Of a stretch of 54,598 nucleotides of DNA, positions 17,037-24,765 are shown one piece after another; positions within the stretch are counted from its first letter, which is position 1, and the number at the start of each line of letters is the position of its first letter. The position numbers and the translations under genes were made by a program. Under the pieces are notes generated by a model. That model had not been told where the DNA came from. It did no database searches and saw nothing but the letters and a program-made list of their open reading frames with translations. Location: contig CALFRR010000100.1 of assembly GCA_937919435.1 (NCBI GenBank), positions 1 through 54,598 on the forward strand, read 5' to 3'. Source of the stretch: an uncultured Alphaproteobacteria bacterium. Its GTDB lineage: Bacteria > Pseudomonadota > Alphaproteobacteria > Rhizobiales > Ancalomicrobiaceae.

Positions 17037-18137
17037 ATGAGCAAGTCCGTCTTCGCCGATCCGACCGACGGCCTCGCCCACGTCTCCGTCGACGCGGGTG
17101 CGGTGTCGACCACCCCGCCGTCGCGACTGCATCGGACGGCGGCGGCGGACATCGCGGTCGACGACCTCGCCGACAAGATCCTGGCCGGCGACCGGTCGAT
17201 GCTGGCGCGGGCGATCACGCTGGTCGAATCGAAGAAGCCGGAACATCAGGCCAAGGCCCGGGCGCTGGTGCAGCGGCTGTTGCCGCATACCGGCAAGGCG
17301 ATGCGGGTCGGCATCACCGGCGTGCCCGGGGTCGGCAAGTCGACCACCATCGATCAGCTCGGCGCCAACCTGACCGCCAAGGGCCATCGCATCGCGGTGC
17401 TGGCGGTCGATCCGTCGTCGTCGAGGAGCGGCGGGTCGATCCTCGGCGACAAGACCCGGATGTCGCGGCTGTCGGTCGACCGCAACGCCTTCATCCGCCC
17501 CTCCCCCTCCTCCGGCACGCTCGGCGGCGTCGCGGCGAAGACCCGCGAGACGATGCTGCTCTGCGAGGCGGCCGGCTACGACGTGATCCTGGTGGAGACG
17601 GTCGGGGTCGGGCAGTCGGAGACCACCGTCGCCGGGATGGTCGACTTCTTCCTGGTCCTGATGCTGCCGGGCGCCGGCGACGAGTTGCAGGGCATCAAAA
17701 AGGGCGTGCTGGAGATCGCCGATCTGATCGCGGTCAACAAGGCCGACGGCGACAACGAGACCCGGGCGCGGCGGGCGGCCTCGGAATACCGGGCGGCGCT
17801 CAACATCATGGCGCCGAAGAGCCCGAACTGGACGCCGCCGGTGGTGCTGGTCTCCGGCCTCGCCAATCTCGGCCTCGACGAGATGTGGGCGCTGGTCGAG
17901 ACCCATCGGGTGAAGCTCGCCGCGACCGGCGAGTTCGCCGAGCGCCGCCGCAGCCAGCAGGTCGCGTGGATGTGGACGATGCTCGAGGAACGGGTGATGC
18001 AGGCGCTGAAGGCCGACCCGAAGGTGCGCGGCCGTCTGCATGCCCTGGAAGACGGCGTGCGCGACGGCGAAGTGTCGGCGGCGATCGCCGTCGACGAGAT
18101 CGCCGCGCTGTTCGGGATCCGCTCCGCCGGGGTGTGA
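17037..18137 (+). CDS. meaB: Methylmalonyl-CoA mutase-associated GTPase MeaB
   Basis: A 366-residue P-loop G3E GTPase of the MeaB/ArgK family. It guards methylmalonyl-CoA mutase by gating adenosylcobalamin loading and removal of damaged cofactor. Walker A is GVPGVGKST (residues 95-103), switch regions are DPSSSRSGGSILGDKTRM and VETVGVGQSE, and the base-specificity motif NKAD is at 234-237. The C-terminal dimerisation arm (RRSQQVAWMWTMLEERV onward) is present. The N-terminal 35 residues are variable, so a later start is possible. Located downstream of mutAB with four unrelated-looking genes in between. It converges with the MarR gene (16-bp gap). Confidence 0.95.
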   Translation: MSKSVFADPTDGLAHVSVDAGAVSTTPPSRLHRTAAADIAVDDLADKILAGDRSMLARAITLVESKKPEHQAKARALVQRLLPHTGKAMRVGITGVPGVGKSTTIDQLGANLTAKGHRIAVLAVDPSSSRSGGSILGDKTRMSRLSVDRNAFIRPSPSSGTLGGVAAKTRETMLLCEAAGYDVILVETVGVGQSETTVAGMVDFFLVLMLPGAGDELQGIKKGVLEIADLIAVNKADGDNETRARRAASEYRAALNIMAPKSPNWTPPVVLVSGLANLGLDEMWALVETHRVKLAATGEFAERRRSQQVAWMWTMLEERVMQALKADPKVRGRLHALEDGVRDGEVSAAIAVDEIAALFGIRSAGV

Positions 18138-18153
18138 CTCCGGGCGGCGCGGC

Positions 18154-18636
18154 TCACTCGAAGCGCGCCAGGAACCGCGCGAGCAGCCGATCGAGATCGC
18201 GGACGGCGTCGTCGCCGAGCCCCTCGACCAGTCGATGCTGGGTGGCGACGTGGGCGCCGACCGCCGCGTCGATCCGTTCGAGCCCGGCCTGGGTCAGCGC
18301 GACCAGGACGCCGCGGCCGTCGTCGGGATCGGGCCGGCGCTCGACCAGCCCCTCCGCCTCCAGGCGGTCGATCCGGTTGGTCATGGTCCCCGACGTGACC
18401 ATCGCCGAGGCGAGGAGATCGCCCGGCGACAGGCGATGCGGGGCACCGGCCCGGCGCAGGGTCGCCAGGATGTCGAAACTCGACCGGTTGAGGCCGAACG
18501 CCGCGAGCGTGTGTTCGATCTCGCGGGAGAGATGGCGTTCCAGTCGGCCGAGCCGGCCGAGCAGGCCCATCGGGCCGACGTCGAGATCCGGCCGCTCCCG
18601 ACGCCACTGGGCGAGAATCGCATCGACGTGATCCAT
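18154..18636 (-). CDS. MarR family regulator of PecS/UrtR type
   Basis: A 160-residue winged-helix repressor. The N-terminal extra helix DHVDAILAQWRRERPDLD, with Trp11, is the hallmark of the urate-responsive MarR branch (HucR/PecS/MftR). The winged-helix core runs from FDILATLRRAGAPHRLSPGDL to the recognition helix SGTMTNRIDRLEAEGL, and the wing is RRPDPDDGRGVLVALT. PecS proteins repress a divergent PecM exporter and are released by urate or related purine products. Here a PecM-like EamA gene lies divergently across 89 bp that contain two inverted repeats suited to a MarR dimer. Urate as ligand is inferred from family and layout. Confidence 0.88.
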   Translation of the reverse strand: MDHVDAILAQWRRERPDLDVGPMGLLGRLGRLERHLSREIEHTLAAFGLNRSSFDILATLRRAGAPHRLSPGDLLASAMVTSGTMTNRIDRLEAEGLVERRPDPDDGRGVLVALTQAGLERIDAAVGAHVATQHRLVEGLGDDAVRDLDRLLARFLARFE

Positions 18637-18682
18637 GCGGCGACGTCATCCCGGCCGGGCCGGACGGTCAAGGCGCGAAATG

Positions 18683-18696
18683 TCTCGACGTCGAGA
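18683..18696. promoter_or_regulatory. MarR (PecS/UrtR-type) operator 1
   Basis: A perfect 14-bp palindrome TCTCGACGTCGAGA in the divergent gap between the MarR and EamA genes. The sequence and its second copy at 18708 fit the CTTGA/CTCGA half-sites known for this regulator family. Confidence 0.75.
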
Positions 18697-18707
18697 TATT
18701 TCGTCGT

Positions 18708-18725
18708 TATCTTGATGTCGAGATA
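18708..18725. promoter_or_regulatory. MarR (PecS/UrtR-type) operator 2
   Basis: An imperfect 18-bp dyad TATCTTGATGTCGAGATA that ends exactly at the base before the EamA ATG. It shares the TCTYGAYGTCGAGATA pattern with operator 1, 25 bp away. Binding here would block both transcription start and ribosome access for the transporter gene. Confidence 0.75.
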
Positions 18726-19574
18726 ATGGAGCCTCGCTTGTCCGCCCGAGACCTCGCCCTCACCGCCGCCGCCCCGCTGATCTGGGGCTCGACCTATCTC
18801 GTCACCACCGAGCTGCTGCCGCCGGACCGGCCGCTGACGCTCGCCCTGCTCAGGGCACTGCCGGCGGGCCTGCTGCTCCTGGCGGTGACCCGGCAGCTGC
18901 CGAAGGGCGTCTGGTGGGGCCGGTTGGCGGTGCTCGGCGCGGCCAATTTCTCGATCTTCTGGGCCTGCCTGTTCGTCGGCGCCCAACGTCTGCCGGGCGG
19001 CGTCGCCGCCACGCTCGGGGCGATCCAGCCGCTCCTGGTGATCGGCCTGCAACGGCTGTTGTTCGGCACACCGATGCGGCTCCGGCAGATCGCCATCGGT
19101 TTCGGCGGGGTGGCCGGCGTCGCCCTGCTGGTGCTCGGGCCGAAGGCCGCGCTCGATCCGATCGGCATCGCCGCCACCCTGCTCGGCGCGGTGTCGATGG
19201 CCTGCGGCACGGTGCTGACCCGTCACTGGCGCCCGGCGGTCGGCTCGCTGACCTTCACCGCCTGGCAGTTGGTGGCCGGAGGGCTGCTGCTGGTGCCGGC
19301 AGCGCTGCTCCTCGAGCCGCCGCTGCCGCCCCTCTCCGTCGCCAACCTCGTCGGCCTCGCCCACATGGCACTGATCGGCTCGGCCCTCACCTATTTCCTG
19401 TGGTTCCGCGGCCTGTCGCGGCTCGACGCGACGATCGTCGCGCCGCTCGGTTTCCTCAGCCCGCTGTCGGCGGTGGTGCTCGGGGCGAGCGTGCTCGGCG
19501 AATGGCCGACGCCGGTGCAGGGCGTCGGCATGGCGCTGGTGCTCGCCAGCGTGTGGGCCAACCTGCGGGGCTGA
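18726..19574 (+). CDS. PecM-like EamA (DMT) family transporter
   Basis: A 282-residue inner-membrane exporter of the drug/metabolite transporter superfamily, with about ten hydrophobic helices in two EamA repeats. The N-terminus (LALTAAAPLIWGSTYLVTTELLPPDRPL) and the FWACLFVGAQRLPGGVAATLGAIQPL segment match PecM-type exporters. The ATG at 18726 has no ribosome site because the operator abuts it. A TTG at 18738 lies six bases after GGAG and would give MSARDLALTAAAP, close to how homologues begin, so 18738 is a credible true start. The neighbouring PecS-type regulator is the likely controller. The stop abuts that of the convergent nucleoside hydrolase (TGATCA). Confidence 0.87.
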   Translation: MEPRLSARDLALTAAAPLIWGSTYLVTTELLPPDRPLTLALLRALPAGLLLLAVTRQLPKGVWWGRLAVLGAANFSIFWACLFVGAQRLPGGVAATLGAIQPLLVIGLQRLLFGTPMRLRQIAIGFGGVAGVALLVLGPKAALDPIGIAATLLGAVSMACGTVLTRHWRPAVGSLTFTAWQLVAGGLLLVPAALLLEPPLPPLSVANLVGLAHMALIGSALTYFLWFRGLSRLDATIVAPLGFLSPLSAVVLGASVLGEWPTPVQGVGMALVLASVWANLRG

Positions 19575-20525
19575 TCAGCCGCGCCGTTCCGCCGCCACCA
19601 GCCGTTCGAAGACCAGATCGAAATAGGCGTCGGCGTCGAGATCGTGGATCCAGAAGACGTTCTGCGGCCGGCCGGTCGTACCCCACCAGTCGACCACCGT
19701 CTGACCGCGGGTGAAGGTTCCGGCCCGTTCGATCTCGACGTTGACCCGCCGGCCGCGGAAGATCTCCGGCCTCAACAGGAAGGCGGTGACCGTCGGGTCG
19801 TGCAGCGGGCCGCCGTCGGTGCCCATCAGCCCCTCGTCGAAGCGCTTGTTCCATTCGAGCAGATGCCAGAATGCCTCGGCGATCGGCGTGCCGTAGGCCC
19901 GGAGCTTCGCCAGCCGCGCCCGCGTGGTCAGCGCCCGGTGGGTGCAGTCGAGCGGGATCATGGTGATCGGCGCGCCGCAGGCGAGGACCTTCTCGGCCGC
20001 CTCCGGGTCGACCGCGATGTTGTATTCCGCCGCCGGGGTGATGTTGCCGCCCTCGGTGCTGGCGCCGCCCATCAGCACGATCTCGGCGAGCCGCGGCGCG
20101 ATCTCCGGACATTCGGCGAGCGCCAGCGCGATGTTGGTGAGCGGCGCCAGACAGCAGAGCGTCACGCTCTTCTCCGGCCGGCCCATGACGATGTCGACGA
20201 TGGCGCGCGGCGCGAACTCGGGACGGGCGGCGATCGTCGGCTCGGGCAGATCGAAACCCTCGAAGCCAGTCGGGCCGTGAACGTGCTCGGCGGTGACCAG
20301 CGGCCCGATCAGGGGACCGGCCGCTCCGGGATGGACCGGCACCTCCGGTCGGCCGGCGAGTTCGAGTGCCTTCAGTGCGTTGCGGGTGGTGTGGGCGAGC
20401 GAGACGTTGCCGCCGACGGTGGTGATCGCCGCCAGATCCAGCTCCTCGGGCGAGCCGAGAGCGACCAGGAAGGCGACGGCATCGTCGGGCGAGGGATCGG
20501 TATCGACGATGATCGTGCGGGGCAT
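19575..20525 (-). CDS. Inosine-uridine preferring nucleoside hydrolase family protein
   Basis: A 316-residue hydrolase that splits the N-glycosidic bond of ribonucleosides. The calcium-binding DxDxxxDD signature is VDTDPSPDDAVA (Asp8, Asp10, Asp14, Asp15). The ITMIPLDCTHRALTT segment and the late HDPTVTAFLLRPEIF, which supplies the conserved Asp, are as in IunH/RihA enzymes. The start is set at MPRTIIVD because the motif must be near the N-terminus; the upstream in-frame extension is compositionally odd. It neighbours the PecM-like exporter and the urate-type regulator convergently, consistent with a purine theme, though its specificity is not readable. Confidence 0.9.
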   Translation of the reverse strand: MPRTIIVDTDPSPDDAVAFLVALGSPEELDLAAITTVGGNVSLAHTTRNALKALELAGRPEVPVHPGAAGPLIGPLVTAEHVHGPTGFEGFDLPEPTIAARPEFAPRAIVDIVMGRPEKSVTLCCLAPLTNIALALAECPEIAPRLAEIVLMGGASTEGGNITPAAEYNIAVDPEAAEKVLACGAPITMIPLDCTHRALTTRARLAKLRAYGTPIAEAFWHLLEWNKRFDEGLMGTDGGPLHDPTVTAFLLRPEIFRGRRVNVEIERAGTFTRGQTVVDWWGTTGRPQNVFWIHDLDADAYFDLVFERLVAAERRG

Positions 20526-20869
20526 GGCCGTTCTCGCTGGCTGACGGTGCGATGTAACATTTTCTTCGAAGTGGCGTCCAGCCGGAGAGAGAAGGGCAAG
20601 CGTCGTTCCCCGAGTCGTCCACACCAATCGACTTGCAATTCTTCTCTGAAACCCCCACCGAAAGCCTAGCGATCCACGTCCTGCGATGTTGTTCCGGAGA
20701 CATCGACGGCAACTCAGAAAACCACTCTATTTCTTCAAAACGTTTGCAGGATTTTTTGAAATTTCATGCTGACGCCACCCGGTTTATTCGATCGAATTCA
20801 CTGCGGATTCATGAATTTCGCAACATGATGGGTCCGCCGGCACGAGATCGGCCGGGCAGAGGACATTCC
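20526..20869. promoter_or_regulatory. AT-rich divergent region, nucleoside hydrolase / TadG-like gene
   Basis: About 340 bp of lower-GC sequence with A/T runs (for example GGATTTTTTGAAATTTC near 20750), presumably holding both divergent promoters. In-frame extensions of the two flanking genes enter it but do not look coding. No TTAA-N7-TTAA box or strong palindrome was seen. Confidence 0.4.
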
Positions 20870-22123
20870 ATGAAGGCGACCATCGAGGGTCCGAAGACGT
20901 CGTTTTTCCTCGGAGCGACGGTGCGTCGCCTGCGCGCCCTGATCGCCGATCGCCGCGGGAACATCGCCCTGATCGGCGCGATCGCGGCGGTTCCGATGGT
21001 GGTCGCCACGGGTGTCACGATCGACTACGTCCGAGCCAGCGGCGCCCGGGCGGATCTCCAGACGGCGATCGACGCGGCGGTCCTCGCCGGGGCGCGAGAC
21101 GCGACGGCGGCGTGGACGACGGTCGCCACCACGACCCTCGACGCCGCCCTCTCCGGCGGCGCCGGCGCTCCGACCGTCAAGTCGCGCAGCTTCACCAAGA
21201 ACGCCGCAGGAGAATACGTCGGCACGGTCACGGCGTCGCTGGCGACCTCGTTCACCCAACTGATCGGGATCAGCTCGATCGAGCTCGGCGCGACCGCGAC
21301 CGCGGTGGTCAAGACGGCGTCCGACAACGTCTGCATCCTGCTCAACGACACGGCGGCGTCGCCGGGCCTGTTGCTCAACTCCGGCGCGTCGTTCAACGCT
21401 CCCAACTGTCAGGTCCACGTCAAGTCGACCGGCTCGCCGAGCGCCACCTTCAACGCCGGGACGACACTGTCGACCAAGAAGATCTGTCTCGCCGGGTCGG
21501 CGGTCACCGACAACGGTGGATCGCATCCGAACCTGACCAAGAGCTGCACGACGGCTTCCGACCCGTTCGCCGGCACGCTGCCGACCCCGGCCTCGTCGGT
21601 CTGCTCGCAGACGTCGATGAACGTCAACGGCGGCACGGTGACCTTCTATCCCGGCGTCTACTGCGGCGGCGTCAACCTCAACAACGGGCCGACGGTCAAC
21701 TTCCAACCCGGCGTCTACGTGATCAAGGGCGGCAACATCAACGCCAACGGCGGCAAGTGGACCGGGACCGGCGTCACCTTCTACTTCGTCGACACCTCCT
21801 ACATCCAGTTCAACGGCTCGGTCACGCTGAACCTGACGGCGCCGACCAGCGGCACCTATGCCGACATCCTGATGTACGAGGCGAACGGTCTGTCGAAGTC
21901 GAGCTTCTCGATCAACGCCACCAACGGGGCGACGCTGGAAGGCCTGATCTGGCTGCCGAGCCGCAACCTGACCCTGAACGCGGGGGCCTCGGTGACCTCC
22001 AACAAGCTGACCATGGTGCTCAACACGTTGCTCGCCAATCAGGTGTCGTGGACCCTCGATTCGTCGAACAAGACCATCGCGGCGTCGGGCAGCGCGGCCT
22101 CGGGCGTCTACCTCAAGCGCTGA
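20870..22123 (+). CDS. TadE/TadG-like pilus-associated protein with beta-helix-like C-terminus
   Basis: A 417-residue protein. Residues about 28-60 (RRGNIALIGAIAAVPMVVATGVTIDYV) are the class of N-terminal membrane segment found in TadE/TadG proteins of Flp/Tad pilus systems, followed by the ADLQTAIDAAVLAGA helix typical of TadG. From about 150 onward the sequence is rich in Asn, Gly, Thr and Ser with short repeats (FNAPNCQVHV, VTFYPGVYCGGVNLNN, VNFQPGVYVIKGGNINANGG), suggesting a parallel beta-helix outside the membrane. Cysteines are sparse and may pair. No other tad/cpa gene is in the window. Start: AGAGGA ribosome site; two upstream in-frame ATGs are less likely. It overlaps the convergent asparaginase end by 11 bp. 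Confidence 0.8.
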   Translation: MKATIEGPKTSFFLGATVRRLRALIADRRGNIALIGAIAAVPMVVATGVTIDYVRASGARADLQTAIDAAVLAGARDATAAWTTVATTTLDAALSGGAGAPTVKSRSFTKNAAGEYVGTVTASLATSFTQLIGISSIELGATATAVVKTASDNVCILLNDTAASPGLLLNSGASFNAPNCQVHVKSTGSPSATFNAGTTLSTKKICLAGSAVTDNGGSHPNLTKSCTTASDPFAGTLPTPASSVCSQTSMNVNGGTVTFYPGVYCGGVNLNNGPTVNFQPGVYVIKGGNINANGGKWTGTGVTFYFVDTSYIQFNGSVTLNLTAPTSGTYADILMYEANGLSKSSFSINATNGATLEGLIWLPSRNLTLNAGASVTSNKLTMVLNTLLANQVSWTLDSSNKTIAASGSAASGVYLKR

Positions 22124-23138
22124 GCGCGGCACGGAAGGCCTCGCTCGGGCGGATCTCGCCGACCCGGGTGCCGTTCCAGTCGTCGATCGGCGGCGCGAGG
22201 AAGCGGCCGAGCGCCGGGTCGTCGCCCCGTCCGAGGAGGCCCGCCACCAGATGGGCGGTGAGCACCTCGGCCGCCCGTCCCGCACCGTCCTCGCACTTCA
22301 GGGCGATCCCCAGACCGAGCGCCGGCAACGCCGCGCAGAAGACGCCTTCCGCGCCGGTCTTGACGTAGGCCGCGCCGCCGATCGCGGTCATGAACTCGGT
22401 GCAGAAGCGGCCCGTCCCGGCGACCATGCCCGGCTCGGCGATCGCCGCATCGAAGAGCCGGCGGGCGGCCTTCGCCCGGCTCGGCGCAACCCCGACCCCC
22501 GAGGCCAGACGGGCGAAGCCGCGGGCCATCGCCTCGACCGGCAGCGCCCAGGTCGGGATCGAGCAGCCGTCGCCGCCGCGCGGGGCGCGGTCGACGTCGA
22601 CGCCGGTGACGTCGCCGAGGGTCGCCGCGATCTCGCGCTGGACCGGATGGGTGGGATCGCCGTACCCGGCCGGATCGATCCCGGCATGAACGGCGAAGCA
22701 GACGAAGCCGGCGTGCTTGCCGGAGCAGTTGTTGTGCAGCCGCGTCGGTTCGCGGCCCTCCCGCCACAACCGGCCGCGTTCGGCCTCGCGGATCGGCCAC
22801 TGGCGGCCGCAGACCAGACAGGTCTCGTCACGGCCGACCCGGGCGAGCATGGCGGCGGCGGTCTCGACGTGGCGCGGTTCGCCGTTGTGGGAGGCACCGG
22901 CCAGCGCCAATTCGGCCGCGCCGAGCCCGAGCGCGTCGGCCGCCCCCGATTCGACCAGGGGCAGCGCCTGGATCACCTTGATCGCCGAACGTGGGAACAC
23001 CGGTCGGGCGACGTCGCCGAGCGCGAGCCGGCTGCGGCCCTCGGCGTCGACGACGGCGACCGCGGCACGGTGGCGGCTCTCGACATGAGACCCACGGAAG
23101 ACTTCGACGAGAACCGGATCGGCGGACAACGGCTTCAC
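22113..23138 (-). CDS. Asparaginase, Rhizobium etli AnsA-like (class 3) family
   Basis: A 341-residue asparaginase of the serine-lysine type, unrelated to E. coli AnsA/AnsB. The motifs are the Ser-x-x-Lys of PRSAIKVIQALPLVESGAA near residues 50-65, ASHNGEPRHVETA, the Cys pair region CLVCGRQWP, and NNCSGKHAGFVCF around residues 143-155. It hydrolyses L-asparagine to aspartate and ammonia in the cytoplasm. The frame opens with GTG at 23138, but its purine tract touches the codon; TTG at 23129 has a better-spaced GGGAG and gives MSADPVLVEVFRG, which looks like homologue N-termini, so the true start may be nine bases inside. Confidence 0.88.
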   Translation of the reverse strand: MKPLSADPVLVEVFRGSHVESRHRAAVAVVDAEGRSRLALGDVARPVFPRSAIKVIQALPLVESGAADALGLGAAELALAGASHNGEPRHVETAAAMLARVGRDETCLVCGRQWPIREAERGRLWREGREPTRLHNNCSGKHAGFVCFAVHAGIDPAGYGDPTHPVQREIAATLGDVTGVDVDRAPRGGDGCSIPTWALPVEAMARGFARLASGVGVAPSRAKAARRLFDAAIAEPGMVAGTGRFCTEFMTAIGGAAYVKTGAEGVFCAALPALGLGIALKCEDGAGRAAEVLTAHLVAGLLGRGDDPALGRFLAPPIDDWNGTRVGEIRPSEAFRAALSA

Positions 23139-23395
23139 TCCCTCGACTGTGGTCGGGCGATGCGACCAGTCCCGGCCGCCGCCGTCAAGCCTCGCCGTGC
23201 GATGTCGGATGCGCGTCCGCGCGGGCCGACGCCCGGCGGAGACCGAGAGGCCGAACGGCGTCGTGCGGGCGGCGCGGCCGGTCCCGGTCAGGAACGATTC
23301 ACCGTCGCCGGGGAAAGTCCGGCCGTCGCTCGGAGCGCTAATTCTTCTTTACCCGGGCCGCGGGAAGATCGGGTCGAGAAAACACGGAGGTCGAG

Positions 23396-23620
23396 ATGAT
23401 CGACAACCTTCTGAAGAGCGCCGTCTTCGCCGCCGCCCTGTTGGCCGCGGTGCCGGCCGACGCGGGCCTTTCGGCCGGCTTCGCCGGTCTGCGTTCGATG
23501 ACGGTGGCCGGCGGCTCGCTCGCCGGTCCGGCGGCGGCCTTCTGCATCGCCGACAGGTCGGCGCCGACGTCGGAGAGCCTCGCACTCCTGCTCGCGGATC
23601 GCGAACTCTACGACATCTGA
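23396..23620 (+). CDS. Small exported protein of unknown function
   Basis: A 74-residue protein. The N-terminal KSAVFAAALLAAVPADAG is a good signal peptide with cleavage after ADA, leaving about 50 residues rich in Gly, Ala and Ser (SAGFAGLRSMTVAGGSLAGPAAAFC) with a single Cys. The CGGAGG ribosome site has ideal spacing, which is the main support for a real gene. I do not recognise a family. It precedes the small membrane protein and the nuclease-like protein on the same strand. Confidence 0.55.
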   Translation: MIDNLLKSAVFAAALLAAVPADAGLSAGFAGLRSMTVAGGSLAGPAAAFCIADRSAPTSESLALLLADRELYDI

Positions 23621-23679
23621 AGTCTTCGCCGACGCGAAATCTCCGGGCCGAGCGTTTCGCCTCGGTTCGAACCGAAACA

Positions 23680-23694
23680 TTAACCGATCGTTAA
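23680..23694. promoter_or_regulatory. Perfect CtrA-type box TTAA-N7-TTAA
   Basis: TTAA (23680-23683), seven bases CCGATCG, TTAA (23691-23694), itself nearly palindromic around GATC. This is the consensus for the alphaproteobacterial cell-cycle regulator CtrA. It lies about 45-60 bp upstream of the small membrane protein start, within promoter distance. Such a match is uncommon by chance in GC-rich DNA. Confidence 0.6.
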
Positions 23695-23732
23695 ACCGTC
23701 GCGCGCACCATGCCCGACAAAATCAGGGAGAC

Positions 23733-24044
23733 GTGCTCGTGTCCATCTTGGCCTGCCTTTCGCTTCTGTCGGGCATCGTCCTCGGACTGAGATTCAACGT
23801 CCGTCTGCTGCTGATGGTGTGTCTGGCGGTGGTCGCCACCGGGGTCGCCGCTCCGATCGCGCTGCAGGTCTCGTTCACCACCGCCGCCCTGTGGGCCGGT
23901 GTCGCGATCCTCGCGCTGCAGGTCGGCTACTTCGTCGCCGTGGTGATCTCCGCGATGCAGTTGACCGAAGAACCCGAGCCGAGCCCGGCCCGCGAGAGCG
24001 CGCGCGAGCTGCCGCGCAACTCGGCCGAAGCCCGCCGCCGCTGA
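23733..24044 (+). CDS. Small two-helix inner-membrane protein (ExoX-like topology)
   Basis: A 103-residue (from GTG 23733) or 101-residue protein (from GTG 23739). The second start is preferred because AGGGAG lies eight bases before it. There are two to three hydrophobic segments (about 1-20, 23-45 and 50-72), then a charged Glu/Pro/Arg cytoplasmic tail. The short, all-membrane form with GYFVAV near the end of the last helix recalls the exopolysaccharide-repressor ExoX family of rhizobia, but the similarity is of layout rather than a firm motif. A CtrA-type box lies just upstream, suggesting cell-cycle control. The nuclease-like gene follows after 10 bp and is probably cotranscribed. Confidence 0.6.
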   Translation: MLVSILACLSLLSGIVLGLRFNVRLLLMVCLAVVATGVAAPIALQVSFTTAALWAGVAILALQVGYFVAVVISAMQLTEEPEPSPARESARELPRNSAEARRR

Positions 24045-24054
24045 AGGTGCCCCG

Positions 24055-24741
24055 ATGCCGTCGGCGCGGTCCCCGAACGATCGCCGCCGACGCAGACGTC
24101 GTCTCTACGCGCCCGCCGCCACGGCGGGCGTCGCGATTCTCACCGGTCTGGTTCTGACCTCCGGCCTCGCGCCGGCCGGGTCGACCGACACCTCGGCCCC
24201 CGCCGCGCCCCACCCCGCAGAACCCCACCCCACCGGGCCCCGGCGCGCGCCCGCGACCGCACCGATCTGGGTGCCGACACCGGTCAGGATCGATCGCACC
24301 CGCGAGGAACGGCACCGGATCGCCGATCCCGACGACGGACGGCCGCGGATCGAGGGTCGCGGCGGCGTCCCGTCGACCGACGGCAGTTTCACCGTCGGGG
24401 CGATCCGCGGGCGGTTCGCGGCATTGGTCCTGCCGGATCGTCAGAAGCTCTGCACCGGCGCCTCCGGTGCCCGCTGGGCCTGCGGGCTCAGGGCCCATGC
24501 CGCGCTCTCCGGCCTCGTCACCGGTCGCGATCTCGCCTGCCGGCCGATGGAAGACACTGCAGCGGGCTCGGTGCGCGACCTCGCCGACTGCCGCAACCGT
24601 GGCCGCTCGCTGGTCGAGACGATGGTCGGCGAGGGGTGGGCCGAGGTCGATCCGCGGCGCGCCGAGCCGGCGCTGGTCCGGCTCGGAACCCGTGCGATGG
24701 AAGCCGGGCGCGGCCTGTGGTCGGCCGAGCCGCCGCCCTGA
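24055..24741 (+). CDS. Thermonuclease (SNase)-like protein, apparently degenerate, exported or membrane-anchored
   Basis: A 228-residue protein. After a run of arginines comes one hydrophobic segment (about 19-38), then a Pro-rich linker (about 45-80). The C-terminal 130 residues follow the pattern of bacterial SNase-like proteins: WACGLRAHAALSGLVTGRDLACRP, then CRNRGRSLVETMVGEGWAEVDPR, ending AMEAGRGLWSAE. The Arg and Asp/Glu residues that bind calcium and phosphate in active SNases are not apparent where expected, so it may be a catalytically inactive scaffold. It is 10 bp downstream of the small membrane protein. Confidence 0.68.
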   Translation: MPSARSPNDRRRRRRRLYAPAATAGVAILTGLVLTSGLAPAGSTDTSAPAAPHPAEPHPTGPRRAPATAPIWVPTPVRIDRTREERHRIADPDDGRPRIEGRGGVPSTDGSFTVGAIRGRFAALVLPDRQKLCTGASGARWACGLRAHAALSGLVTGRDLACRPMEDTAAGSVRDLADCRNRGRSLVETMVGEGWAEVDPRRAEPALVRLGTRAMEAGRGLWSAEPPP

Positions 24742-24765
24742 GGCGTGCGGCGCGTCCCTTCCCGA

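Noticed and set aside
16688..18631. A 647-codon plus-strand open frame
   Set aside because: Overlaps meaB in another frame and the MarR gene; low-complexity Arg-rich translation.
23710..23741. Start of the small membrane protein at the ATG at 23710
   Set aside because: That ATG is in a different frame; the GTG at 23733 or 23739 is in frame and near an AGGGAG tract.
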